Positions 15,771 through 22,736 of a stretch of DNA of 54,960 nucleotides are shown piece by piece. The DNA is from an uncultured Eisenbergiella sp. (GTDB lineage Bacteria > Bacillota > Clostridia > Lachnospirales > Lachnospiraceae). The stretch lies in NCBI GenBank assembly GCA_947627215.1, contig CANQVD010000024.1:1-54960 (forward strand), written 5' to 3'. How positions within the stretch are numbered: the stretch's first letter is position 1; each line of letters opens with the position of its first letter. The position numbers and the translations under genes are program-made. The notes beneath the pieces were generated by a model. It ran no database searches, was not told the DNA's origin, and was given only the letters and a program-made list of their open reading frames with translations.

Positions 15771-17048
15771 ATGAAGTCAACGAAAGAGATGCAACTTGTT
15801 CCAATCAGTAAATTGATACCGTATGTAAATAACGCTCGGACTCATTCCCCAGAACAGATCACGAAGCTCCGCTCTTCCCTGCGCGAGTTCGGTTTCGTGA
15901 ATCCCGTCATCATTGACCGGGATTACAACGTCATTGCCGGACACGGCAGGCTTGCCGCCGCCAAGGAGGAAGGAATTACAGAAGCACCGTGTGTCTTTGT
16001 GGATTATCTTACCGATGCTCAAAAGAAAGCGTATATCCTTGCAGACAACCGTATGGCGATGGATGCGGGATGGGATGAAGAACTTCTGCGCGTGGAAATA
16101 GAGGCTTTGCAAGGTGAGAATTTCGATATTGGGCTAACGGGCTTTGATGAAAAGGAGCTTGCAGATCTATTTGGTGATGATACCGAAAGCCAAGTAAAAG
16201 ATGATGATTACGACCTCACAGCCGCTTTGGAAAAAGCGGCTTTTGTTATGCGTGGGGACATCTGGACTGTTGGCAGACACAGGTTGATGTGTGGTGATGC
16301 AACCAGTCCAGAGGATGTGTCTGCCCTAATGGGAGATACCAAAGCGAACTTGATCCTGACAGACCCGCCCTACAATGTTTCCTTCAAATCCGGCAGTGGT
16401 CTGACAATTCAGAATGACAGTATGAAGAATGCGGAATTCTACAGCTTTTTGCTATCTGCATTCAAGAACATGGCAGACCATCTTGAAAAAGGTGGATCGG
16501 CTTATGTGTTTCATGCAGATACGGAGGGCTTGAATTTTCGGAAAGCCTTCATCGATGCGGGTTTCCACCTTGCCGGGTGCTGTATCTGGGTGAAAGATAG
16601 TCTCGTTCTCGGTCGCTCAGATTATCAGTGGCAGCACGAACCTGTGCTTTATGGTTTCATGCAGAATGGAAAGCACCAGTGGTACTCCGACCGCAAGCAG
16701 ACAACGATCTGGAACTTTGCCAAGCCGAAACGCAACGCCAATCACCCGACTTCCAAACCTCTTGACTTGCTCGGTTACCCCATCGGGAACTCTACACAGG
16801 AAAACGCTGTCGTGATCGATACATTCGGTGGTAGCGGTTCAACACTCATGGCGTGTGAGCAGATGAATCGTATCTGCTACATGATGGAGTTGGATGAGAA
16901 GTATGCCTCAGTTATTCTTCGGAGGTACGTTGAGGATACCGGGGATGCAGAAGGTGTATTTGTTACCCGTGACGGCAAGCAGATCCCGTATGCGGAGCTT
17001 GTAAAAGAGGTTGATATGAAGGGTGGTGGCGCAAATGACGAAACGTGA
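15771..17048 (+). CDS. ParB-like nuclease domain fused to DNA N4/N6-methyltransferase
   Basis: 425 residues. Residues 1-130 form a ParB/sulfiredoxin-like domain (VPISKLIPYVNNARTHS, IAGHGRLAAAKEEG, LADNRMAMDAGWD). Residues 165-400 are a beta-class amino methyltransferase with catalytic DPPY (LILTDPPYNVSF) before the AdoMet motif DTFGGSGSTLMACE. It methylates Ade or Cyt and probably protects phage DNA from host restriction. This fusion is typical of phages and of packaging modules. A G-rich stretch precedes the ATG. Target sequence unknown. Confidence 0.93.
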   Translation: MKSTKEMQLVPISKLIPYVNNARTHSPEQITKLRSSLREFGFVNPVIIDRDYNVIAGHGRLAAAKEEGITEAPCVFVDYLTDAQKKAYILADNRMAMDAGWDEELLRVEIEALQGENFDIGLTGFDEKELADLFGDDTESQVKDDDYDLTAALEKAAFVMRGDIWTVGRHRLMCGDATSPEDVSALMGDTKANLILTDPPYNVSFKSGSGLTIQNDSMKNAEFYSFLLSAFKNMADHLEKGGSAYVFHADTEGLNFRKAFIDAGFHLAGCCIWVKDSLVLGRSDYQWQHEPVLYGFMQNGKHQWYSDRKQTTIWNFAKPKRNANHPTSKPLDLLGYPIGNSTQENAVVIDTFGGSGSTLMACEQMNRICYMMELDEKYASVILRRYVEDTGDAEGVFVTRDGKQIPYAELVKEVDMKGGGANDET

Positions 17049-17250
17049 ATGCGCAATCATCACCGCCTACACTGAAACCTCAATGCTCAAAGGTGCTGAT
17101 TTGAAATATTTGTACGATTATCTGTCGAAATTCATAGGACGCCCAATTTTCACCCATGAAATTCCAGCAGTGTGTACGCACTTTAGGGATCAGATCAGAG
17201 CAGATTTTGTATTGCTCTGTGAAAACGCTGTTGAAGAGACAGATAAGTAG
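17035..17250 (+). CDS. Small conserved phage protein
   Basis: 71 residues (MTKRECAIITAYTETSMLKG ... FIGRPIFTHEIPA ... FVLLCENA). It begins inside the end of the methyltransferase gene, 14 bases before its stop, with a GGGTGGTGG ribosome site. I know this pattern as a small uncharacterised protein that often sits next to such methyltransferases in clostridial phages; no function is known. Confidence 0.75.
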   Translation: MTKRECAIITAYTETSMLKGADLKYLYDYLSKFIGRPIFTHEIPAVCTHFRDQIRADFVLLCENAVEETDK

Positions 17251-17278
17251 ATGGGTTCCTTTTCAGCTAATGTGAGTA

Positions 17279-17358
17279 GGGTTCGATTATTACTTCCTTT
17301 TTGCTATGTGTAGGGGCTGATGTTGTAGCAGGAGCCCCTACACTATAGGCAAAGGAGG
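17279..17358 (+). promoter_or_regulatory. Promoter/leader element, copy B, with hairpin over the ribosome site
   Basis: GGGTTCGATT (17279-17288) and, 17 bases after its TTCGAT, TGC-TATGTG (17303-17310) repeat copy A. An 11-bp perfect stem GTGTAGGGGCT/AGCCCCTACAC (17308-17318 with 17333-17343) is extended by CCTTT..TTGC against GCAAAGG, which covers the first bases of the AAAGGAGG of the next gene. Confidence 0.55.
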
Positions 17359-17367
17359 ACAACTGTT

Positions 17368-19341
17368 ATGCAAAATGAGAAATCGTTGACCCTCGGCAGC
17401 CTGTTTGACGGCTCCGGGGGGTTTCCTTTTGGCGGGCTGCTCTGCGGGATCACGCCGGTCTGGGCTTCGGAGATCGAGCCGTTTCCCATCCGGGTGACCA
17501 CAAGGCGGCTGCCCTTTATGAAACATTACGGTGATGTGTCCGGGCTGAAAGGCTCCGAACTGGAGCCTGTGGACATTATCACCTTTGGCTCACCCTGCCA
17601 GGACATGAGCGTGGCGGGCAAGCGCAGTGGGTTGGATGGTAATCGTTCCAGCCTTTTTTATGAAGCGATACGGATCGTGAAGGAAATGAGGTGTGCCACC
17701 AATGGCAGATATCCAAGATACATCGTTTGGGAGAACGTGCCGGGCGCATTCTCCTCAAACAAGGGCGAGGACTTCAAAGCGGTCCTCGAAGCGGTCTGCT
17801 CCGTCAAAGACGGTAAAGCAGATATTCCTCGATATGAGAAGTGGCCGGGCGCCGGAGAGATCGTGGCGGATCATTACTCCATCGCATGGCGGGTACTTGA
17901 TGCGCAATACTGGGGAGTCCCCCAGCGAAGAAAACGTATCTTCCTTGTCGCAGATTTTGCAGGTACAAGTGCCGGACAAATATTATTTGAGTCCGAAGGC
18001 TTGTCAGGGTATTCTGCGGAGGGCTTCCGCTCGTGGCAAAGAACTGCCGGAAGTGCTGCGGCTTGCGCTGGAGCGGCAGGCGGCATCTGCCTGAACGACC
18101 ATGGCGGGTCCTGCATGGACATTTCCAACGAGGTGACAGGGACGCTCCGCGCCGAGATGCATGGTCATCCTCCCTGCGTGATGGATGCTGCGGGTTTCTG
18201 CACCGAGCATTCGGCGCACAGCCGATCCATCGGTTACGAAGAGGAGCGTTCTCCTACGCTCCGGGAAGGAGTGGTGCCCGCAGCGGTCTATGAGAACCAT
18301 AGCCAGGATACGAGATACACCGGGCCTCTGGACATCGCTCCCACAGTTTCCTCCACCTACGGCACGGGTGGCAATAACCAGCCTTTTGTCGTGAAGGATG
18401 AGGACACGCCTAAGACGCTGAAGATCCGCTCCGGCTGCGAGGGCGGCGGCAAGGGTGCGCTGATTCAAGAAGACAAATCCGCGACCCTGTCCTGCAACAA
18501 TGACCAGACACTGTTCGTGCCGTTCTGCAAAGGGACACGCCCGCATTCCAAAGAGGAAGCCCCCAACTGGAAGAACGGAAAAGTGGCAAACACGCTGAAC
18601 ACCTTTGACGCCGGGGAGCGGCGGTGCAATGAACTGATCGTCCAGGCTTACGGCATCTCCTCTGATAAATCAAACGCCATGCTCTCGGACAATCCGCACA
18701 GCGGCATCTATGAGGCGGAAACTTCCAGAACGCTGGATACTGGCGGAGGCAACCCCGGCTGCAACCAGGGTGGTATCGCCGTGGTGGAAAGCTACTCCAT
18801 CCAAGGCTCCATGATAGGACGAGAGGATAAGAACGGTCCCCAGGGGGACGGCGTGAATGAGGATGTATCTTTCACATTGAACACGGTCGACCGCCATGCG
18901 GTCTACGCAATGACTACGGGCAGCTACACCCAGGTTAAGGAAGAAACCGCGCCAACGCTGATGGCGAGGGATTTTAAAGACCCGGCGACCGTCAACTGCG
19001 GATACACAGTGCGGCGGCTCACTCCCACTGAGTGCGCCAGACTGCAGGGTTTTCCGGACTGGTGGTGCGCTGGTCTTGGTACGAAGAATCCCACTGATGA
19101 GGATTTGACATTTTGGCGGGATGTCTTTGAAACACATCGTAAAGTCATGGGAATGTCCTCGAAAGCGAAAACCGATAAGCAGATCATCAAGTGGCTGAAG
19201 GATCCATACACTGACGCCGCTGAATACAAGATGTGGGGAAACGGAGTGGCATTGCCTTGTGTAGCATTTGTATTGGCAGGAATCGTGTACTATGCACAGT
19301 TATCTGCACAGTATTTTGTCAGTGATTCTACATCGAATTAG
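17368..19341 (+). CDS. DNA cytosine-5 methyltransferase with long repetitive insert
   Basis: 657 residues, much longer than the usual 330-450. Motif I is LGSLFDGSGGFPFGG, the catalytic Cys lies in FGSPCQDMS, motif VI is ENVPG, motif VIII QRRKRIFLV, the target-side motif VRRLTPTECARLQGFP and motif X GNGVALPCVAF. Between motifs VIII and IX lies an insert of roughly 320 residues (about 210-530) made of several short units around T-L-x and P-x-V. GC content is visibly higher than in the flanking phage genes, suggesting recent acquisition. It probably shields phage DNA from restriction. The ATG follows AAAGGAGG by 9 bases. Confidence 0.93.
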   Translation: MQNEKSLTLGSLFDGSGGFPFGGLLCGITPVWASEIEPFPIRVTTRRLPFMKHYGDVSGLKGSELEPVDIITFGSPCQDMSVAGKRSGLDGNRSSLFYEAIRIVKEMRCATNGRYPRYIVWENVPGAFSSNKGEDFKAVLEAVCSVKDGKADIPRYEKWPGAGEIVADHYSIAWRVLDAQYWGVPQRRKRIFLVADFAGTSAGQILFESEGLSGYSAEGFRSWQRTAGSAAACAGAAGGICLNDHGGSCMDISNEVTGTLRAEMHGHPPCVMDAAGFCTEHSAHSRSIGYEEERSPTLREGVVPAAVYENHSQDTRYTGPLDIAPTVSSTYGTGGNNQPFVVKDEDTPKTLKIRSGCEGGGKGALIQEDKSATLSCNNDQTLFVPFCKGTRPHSKEEAPNWKNGKVANTLNTFDAGERRCNELIVQAYGISSDKSNAMLSDNPHSGIYEAETSRTLDTGGGNPGCNQGGIAVVESYSIQGSMIGREDKNGPQGDGVNEDVSFTLNTVDRHAVYAMTTGSYTQVKEETAPTLMARDFKDPATVNCGYTVRRLTPTECARLQGFPDWWCAGLGTKNPTDEDLTFWRDVFETHRKVMGMSSKAKTDKQIIKWLKDPYTDAAEYKMWGNGVALPCVAFVLAGIVYYAQLSAQYFVSDSTSN

Positions 19342-19401
19342 CTTGCTATATCCGGGCTTTAGAGTGATTAATGTAGTACCAAAAAAAGGAGGTACTTCAC
19401 C

Positions 19402-20184
19402 ATGACAACAAACGATTTTTATCTGGACTATAACGTGACCGGTTCGGAGCGCAAACGGCTGGTACAGGCGATCAGCACCTACACTGGCGCGGACGCAAAA
19501 TACCTCGGCGCACCCACTTTCGCCTACATGGTCGATTACTTTACCATCGACCGCAACGGTGTGGTTTCTTTCGACGACCGTGCCGACAGCGAGGAGATTG
19601 AGGGATTGATTGAAACCCTCGTCAATGAGGGTTTTGTATCCCGGGTTTCCAACATCGGCTGCGAAGAGAACACCGACAGCGCCGCACAGGAGGGCGACAC
19701 CGCCGAGGAAAGCAACGCCGCCACCGATACCACCGAGGGCGACAGCGCCGCGCAGGACGCGAACATGGGGCTTACGGTGCGAATCCCGCTGGATAGGGTG
19801 GCAGTCGGTAACCTTACCAGACTGCTGGAAGTCAAAGGCTCCCTCATCAAGAGTGCGCTGGGGCTTGCCGCCCTGCCAATCAGCATTGAGGAAAATACTG
19901 TCGCTTTCCCTTGGTTCGAGGAACTGCCGGACGCCGACGAGGTCAAGGCATACACACATCTCATTGCTGCTCTCTGCGAGATGAGCAAGAACCAGAAGCG
20001 CATCACTGCCACCGAGAAAGCCGTGGACAACGAGAAGTATGCTTTCCGCTGTTTCCTTCTTCGTCTGGGCTTCATCGGAGCCGAGTTCAAAACCGAGCGG
20101 AAAATTCTCCTCCGCAACCTCTCCGGCTCCTCCGCTTTCAAGAGCGGCCAAAAAGGAGGTGTTGACGATGCGGTTTCCGAATAA
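19402..20184 (+). CDS. 'Virulence-type' phage/ICE protein with C-terminal LLRLGFIG tail
   Basis: 260 residues. N-terminal domain (residues 1-90, LDYNVTGSERKRLVQAIS, ADAKYLGAPTFAYMV, EEIEGLIETLVNEGFVSR), an Asp/Ala/Thr-rich linker (95-130), a second domain (MGLTVRIPLD ... LLEVKGSLIKSALG), and a C-terminal tail KYAFRCFLLRLGFIGAEF ... RNLSG. Databases call such proteins 'virulence' proteins without evidence. The tail matches the end of the amidoligase two genes on, which suggests a joint function. AAAGGAGG lies 11 bases before the ATG and the gene overlaps the DUF4314 gene. Confidence 0.75.
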   Translation: MTTNDFYLDYNVTGSERKRLVQAISTYTGADAKYLGAPTFAYMVDYFTIDRNGVVSFDDRADSEEIEGLIETLVNEGFVSRVSNIGCEENTDSAAQEGDTAEESNAATDTTEGDSAAQDANMGLTVRIPLDRVAVGNLTRLLEVKGSLIKSALGLAALPISIEENTVAFPWFEELPDADEVKAYTHLIAALCEMSKNQKRITATEKAVDNEKYAFRCFLLRLGFIGAEFKTERKILLRNLSGSSAFKSGQKGGVDDAVSE

Positions 20185-20386
20185 AGAGATCGTCGAGCAA
20201 CTCCGTAGGGAGTTTCCCATTGGCACACGAGTGGAGCTTATGAAGATGGATGATGTTCAAGCTCCTCCCATTGGCACAATGGGTACGGTCAAAGGTGTGG
20301 ATGACATCGGCTCTATCATGGTCGCATGGGACAATGGCAGTTGTCTTTCGGTTGCCTATGGGGCGGATTTAGTACACAAGATATAG
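20168..20386 (+). CDS. DUF4314 protein
   Basis: 72 residues: a short helix (NKEIVEQLRREFPIG) followed by a small SH3-like beta barrel (TRVELMKMDDVQAPPIG, GTVKGVDDIGSIMVAWDNG, YGADL). This is the DUF4314 pattern, common in clostridial plasmids and conjugative elements. AAAGGAGG stands 7 bases before the ATG, inside the end of the previous gene, so translation is coupled. Function unknown. Confidence 0.85.
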   Translation: MRFPNKEIVEQLRREFPIGTRVELMKMDDVQAPPIGTMGTVKGVDDIGSIMVAWDNGSCLSVAYGADLVHKI

Positions 20387-20419
20387 TGTTTTAGTCCGTA
20401 ATATACACAAAATATAGAT

Positions 20420-20516
20420 AAAAACTTTGTGTAGTAATCGTATTGCTATTTCTCCGAAAAAGAGCGAATATGTGTACACCGAAAGGAAAAACACACCGAA
20501 AACGGAGGATGCAAAC
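20420..20516 (+). promoter_or_regulatory. Duplicated 97-base leader, copy 1
   Basis: From AAAAACTTTGTGTAG at 20420 to the start codon at 20517 the sequence is nearly identical to 22246-22343. The first 31 bases match exactly, and AAAAAGAGCGAATATGTGTAC and CCGAAAGG blocks follow at the same spacing, ending in the ribosome site CGGAGGA. It contains a TTGC-TATT word like the extended -10 of other leaders here. It is probably a promoter with its 5' leader. Confidence 0.6.
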
Positions 20517-21464
20517 ATGAAAAACACAGAGCTTCAGCAGACCGAAATGAAGAAACAGACCATCGGAGTCGAGGTTGAGATGAACAATATCACCAGAGAA
20601 AAGGCAGCCAGAATTGCCGCCGACTTCTTTGGAACAGGCAGACACGAATACACAGCCCGCCGCAACGGGTACGAAACCTACAGCGCATGGGACGCGCAGG
20701 AGAGAGAATGGAAATTTCAGAAAGATGTCAGCATTGCGGGACCAAGCGATCAAAAGTGCGAACTGGTCACGCCAATCCTCACCTACGCAGACATTGAGAC
20801 CTTGCAGGAGCTTATCCGCAGGCTGCGCAAGGCAGGAGCCAAGAGCGATGCCACCAGAGGGTGCGGAGTCCACATCCACATCGGAGCGCAGGGACACACA
20901 CCGCAGACCCTCCGCAACCTTGCCAACATCATGGCAAGCCACGAGAGCCTTTTAGCGGATGCTTTGAAACTCGACAGAGGAAGAATGAACCGCTACTGCA
21001 AAACGGTCGATCCCAGATTCCTTGATAGGCTCAACCTGAGAAAGCCCACCACGATGGCGCAGCTTGCGGACATTTGGTACGGCAGTCAGGGAGAGGACTA
21101 TGGTAGAAACCAGCATTATAACGGCAGCCGCTACCACATGTTGAACCTTCATGCAACATTCACCAAAGGTACGGTCGAGTTCCGGCTTTTCCAATTCGAT
21201 GCTCCGGCAAACGGCAAGCAGAACGGACTCCACGCAGGACAGCTTAAAAGCTACATTCAGCTTTGCCTTGCACTGAGCCAGATGGCAAAGATGGTAAAGA
21301 CCGCAAGCCCTAAAGAGCAGCAGAAAGAAAATCCGAAGTACGCAATGAGAACATGGCTTTTACGGCTTGGGTTTATCGGCGAAGAGTTCGCAACGGCAAG
21401 AGATGTTCTCACCAGAAACCTTGACGGCGACACAGCATTCAGGTACGGCAGACAGGCCGCTTGA
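20517..21464 (+). CDS. Amidoligase-family enzyme
   Basis: 315 residues with the motifs of the COOH-NH2 amidoligase family (glutamine synthetase-like fold): GVEVEMNNI near residue 17 with metal-binding Glu residues, CELVTPIL, CGVHIHIG near residue 118 with two His, HATFTKGTVEFRLFQFD near 220. Such enzymes form amide or peptide bonds with ATP and are predicted to tag proteins or make small peptides. A conserved tail (YAMRTWLLRLGFIGEEF) is shared with the protein of 19402-20184. A GGCT-like gene follows, the classical partner. CGGAGGA stands 7 bases before the ATG. Substrates unknown. Confidence 0.88.
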   Translation: MKNTELQQTEMKKQTIGVEVEMNNITREKAARIAADFFGTGRHEYTARRNGYETYSAWDAQEREWKFQKDVSIAGPSDQKCELVTPILTYADIETLQELIRRLRKAGAKSDATRGCGVHIHIGAQGHTPQTLRNLANIMASHESLLADALKLDRGRMNRYCKTVDPRFLDRLNLRKPTTMAQLADIWYGSQGEDYGRNQHYNGSRYHMLNLHATFTKGTVEFRLFQFDAPANGKQNGLHAGQLKSYIQLCLALSQMAKMVKTASPKEQQKENPKYAMRTWLLRLGFIGEEFATARDVLTRNLDGDTAFRYGRQAA

Positions 21465-21545
21465 AGGACTTAGGTTAAACGCCCTGCCCTACGACCGCTA
21501 CGGCGGTCTTAAGGTGGTAGAAGGACACTTAACCTAAGTCCTTCA
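21462..21545 (+). repeat. 84-base palindromic element with 17-bp perfect arms
   Basis: TGAAGGACTTAGGTTAA (21462-21478) is exactly complementary to 21529-21545, and inside lies a second hairpin GACCGC-TACG-GCGGTC (21493-21508). The left arm includes the amidoligase stop codon. No T-run follows. It may be an mRNA-stabilising hairpin, a processing site, or a miniature mobile element. Confidence 0.7.
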
Positions 21546-21563
21546 GAAAGGACGGTCATAACT

Positions 21564-22037
21564 ATGGAAAACAGATATTATATCGCATACGGCAGCAACC
21601 TCAATGTGCGCCAGATGAGAGCAAGGTGTCCGAGAGCCACTATTCTCGGAACGGCAATGCTTGACGGCTGGGAATTGCTTTTCAAGGGGAGCAAGACTGG
21701 ATCGTATCTCACCATTGAGGAAAAGAGCGGCGGTAAAGTCCCAGTTGTGATTTGGGAAGTCGCACCATCGGATGAACGGTCGCTTGACTGCTACGAGGGC
21801 TTTCCGAATTTCTATTACAAAAAGGACATCAAGGTGACCTACAAGGGTATCCGCACAGGCAGACAAAGAATGCTCACAGCTTTTGTCTACATCATGCATG
21901 AGGACAGACCGATTGGCATTCCGACCGACTTTTATGTGAGAACCTGCCTTGAGGGATATGCTGCTTTCGGTTTCGACAAACGTTTTCTGACGGCGGCCTA
22001 CGACAACAGCAAGGAGGTATGCGGCTATGAAAACTAA
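21564..22037 (+). CDS. Gamma-glutamylcyclotransferase/AIG2-like protein
   Basis: 157 residues of the GGCT fold. The substrate-binding loop is YIAYGSNLN (residues 5-13), and the catalytic Glu is probably in LDCYEGFPNFYYKK near residue 78. Family members release 5-oxoproline from gamma-glutamyl compounds or from glutamyl-lysine isopeptides. Next to an amidoligase, it could remove or recycle what the ligase adds. Ribosome site AGAAAGGA precedes the ATG by about 12 bases. It overlaps the zinc ribbon gene by 11 bases. Confidence 0.88.
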   Translation: MENRYYIAYGSNLNVRQMRARCPRATILGTAMLDGWELLFKGSKTGSYLTIEEKSGGKVPVVIWEVAPSDERSLDCYEGFPNFYYKKDIKVTYKGIRTGRQRMLTAFVYIMHEDRPIGIPTDFYVRTCLEGYAAFGFDKRFLTAAYDNSKEVCGYEN

Positions 22038-22227
22038 TGCGGCGCAGGAGCGAACGTGTCCGCTCTGTGGGCGGCTCTACAGCGGAACCCCAGCTTTATC
22101 AAGGGCTGATAATGAAACGCTTATCTGCCCGGACTGCGGCACCCGGCAAGCATTGACCAGCATCGGTGTCTGCAAGGACGAACAAGACAAAATAATCAGC
22201 ATAATTCACAGTCATTGCCACGAATAA
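22027..22227 (+). CDS. Zinc ribbon protein
   Basis: 66 residues with CPLCGRLYSG and CPDCGTRQAL, two CxxC knuckles that must form a zinc ribbon, then a helical end with two more His/Cys. AAGGAGG stands 8 bases before the ATG within the end of the GGCT gene. Small zinc ribbons of this kind accompany amidoligase/GGCT genes in clostridial mobile elements; a binding or adaptor role is inferred only. Confidence 0.8.
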   Translation: MKTNAAQERTCPLCGRLYSGTPALSRADNETLICPDCGTRQALTSIGVCKDEQDKIISIIHSHCHE

Positions 22228-22245
22228 ACTACACAACCTATATAC

Positions 22246-22343
22246 AAAAACTTTGTGTAGTAATCGTATTGCTATTCCTCTGAAAAAGAGCGAATATGTG
22301 TACTACCGAAAGGGAAAATACCACAAAAACGGAGGACACGAAA
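22246..22343 (+). promoter_or_regulatory. Duplicated leader, copy 2
   Basis: A 98-base near-copy of 20420-20516, ending at the start codon of the next gene. Differences are a few substitutions and one base in TGTACTACCGAAAGG. The copies are 1.8 kb apart in the same orientation, so recombination between them would delete the amidoligase, GGCT and zinc ribbon genes. Confidence 0.6.
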
Positions 22344-22625
22344 ATGACGATCAACGAAGCGATGAGAAAGTACAGACTGCCGAATCCCACCGCCTTGGAA
22401 GACCTTGAATGCCGCTGGAGCAAGGTCTTGAACTTTGGGGACAAGGTTCTTCTGGCCGGCTACTACTACACCGGGCAGAATAAGCCCTGCTACTTCGGAG
22501 CGGTCTACGAATTCCTGACCGATGACCATTCCTGCGAAGGAACCATCGGGCTTTGTACTGTCAGCGAGGTCGAGTTCGAGGATGACGGCCACGCCATTGC
22601 ATGGGCGATGAACCAGACAAAGTAA
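22344..22625 (+). CDS. Small protein of unknown function under the duplicated leader
   Basis: 93 residues: MTINEAMRKYRLPNPTALED, then GDKVLLAGYYYTGQNKP and a conserved-looking end with EVEFEDDGHAIAWAMNQ. Soluble, acidic, no membrane segment. CGGAGGA lies 8 bases before the ATG. It shares its leader with the amidoligase gene and so is probably expressed with it. The gap to terL (22626-22736) has a GAGCC-GCAA-GGCTC hairpin and a weak hairpin plus six T near 22692-22718. Confidence 0.7.
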   Translation: MTINEAMRKYRLPNPTALEDLECRWSKVLNFGDKVLLAGYYYTGQNKPCYFGAVYEFLTDDHSCEGTIGLCTVSEVEFEDDGHAIAWAMNQTK

Positions 22626-22736
22626 ACCCTAAAGACAAATACACCGAGAACGGAGCCGCAAGGCTCTGTCTCTCGTACCGACAAATATTCAGGCTTGCCG
22701 CATGGCAGGTCATTTTTTATGCCAATTTCGGAGGTG

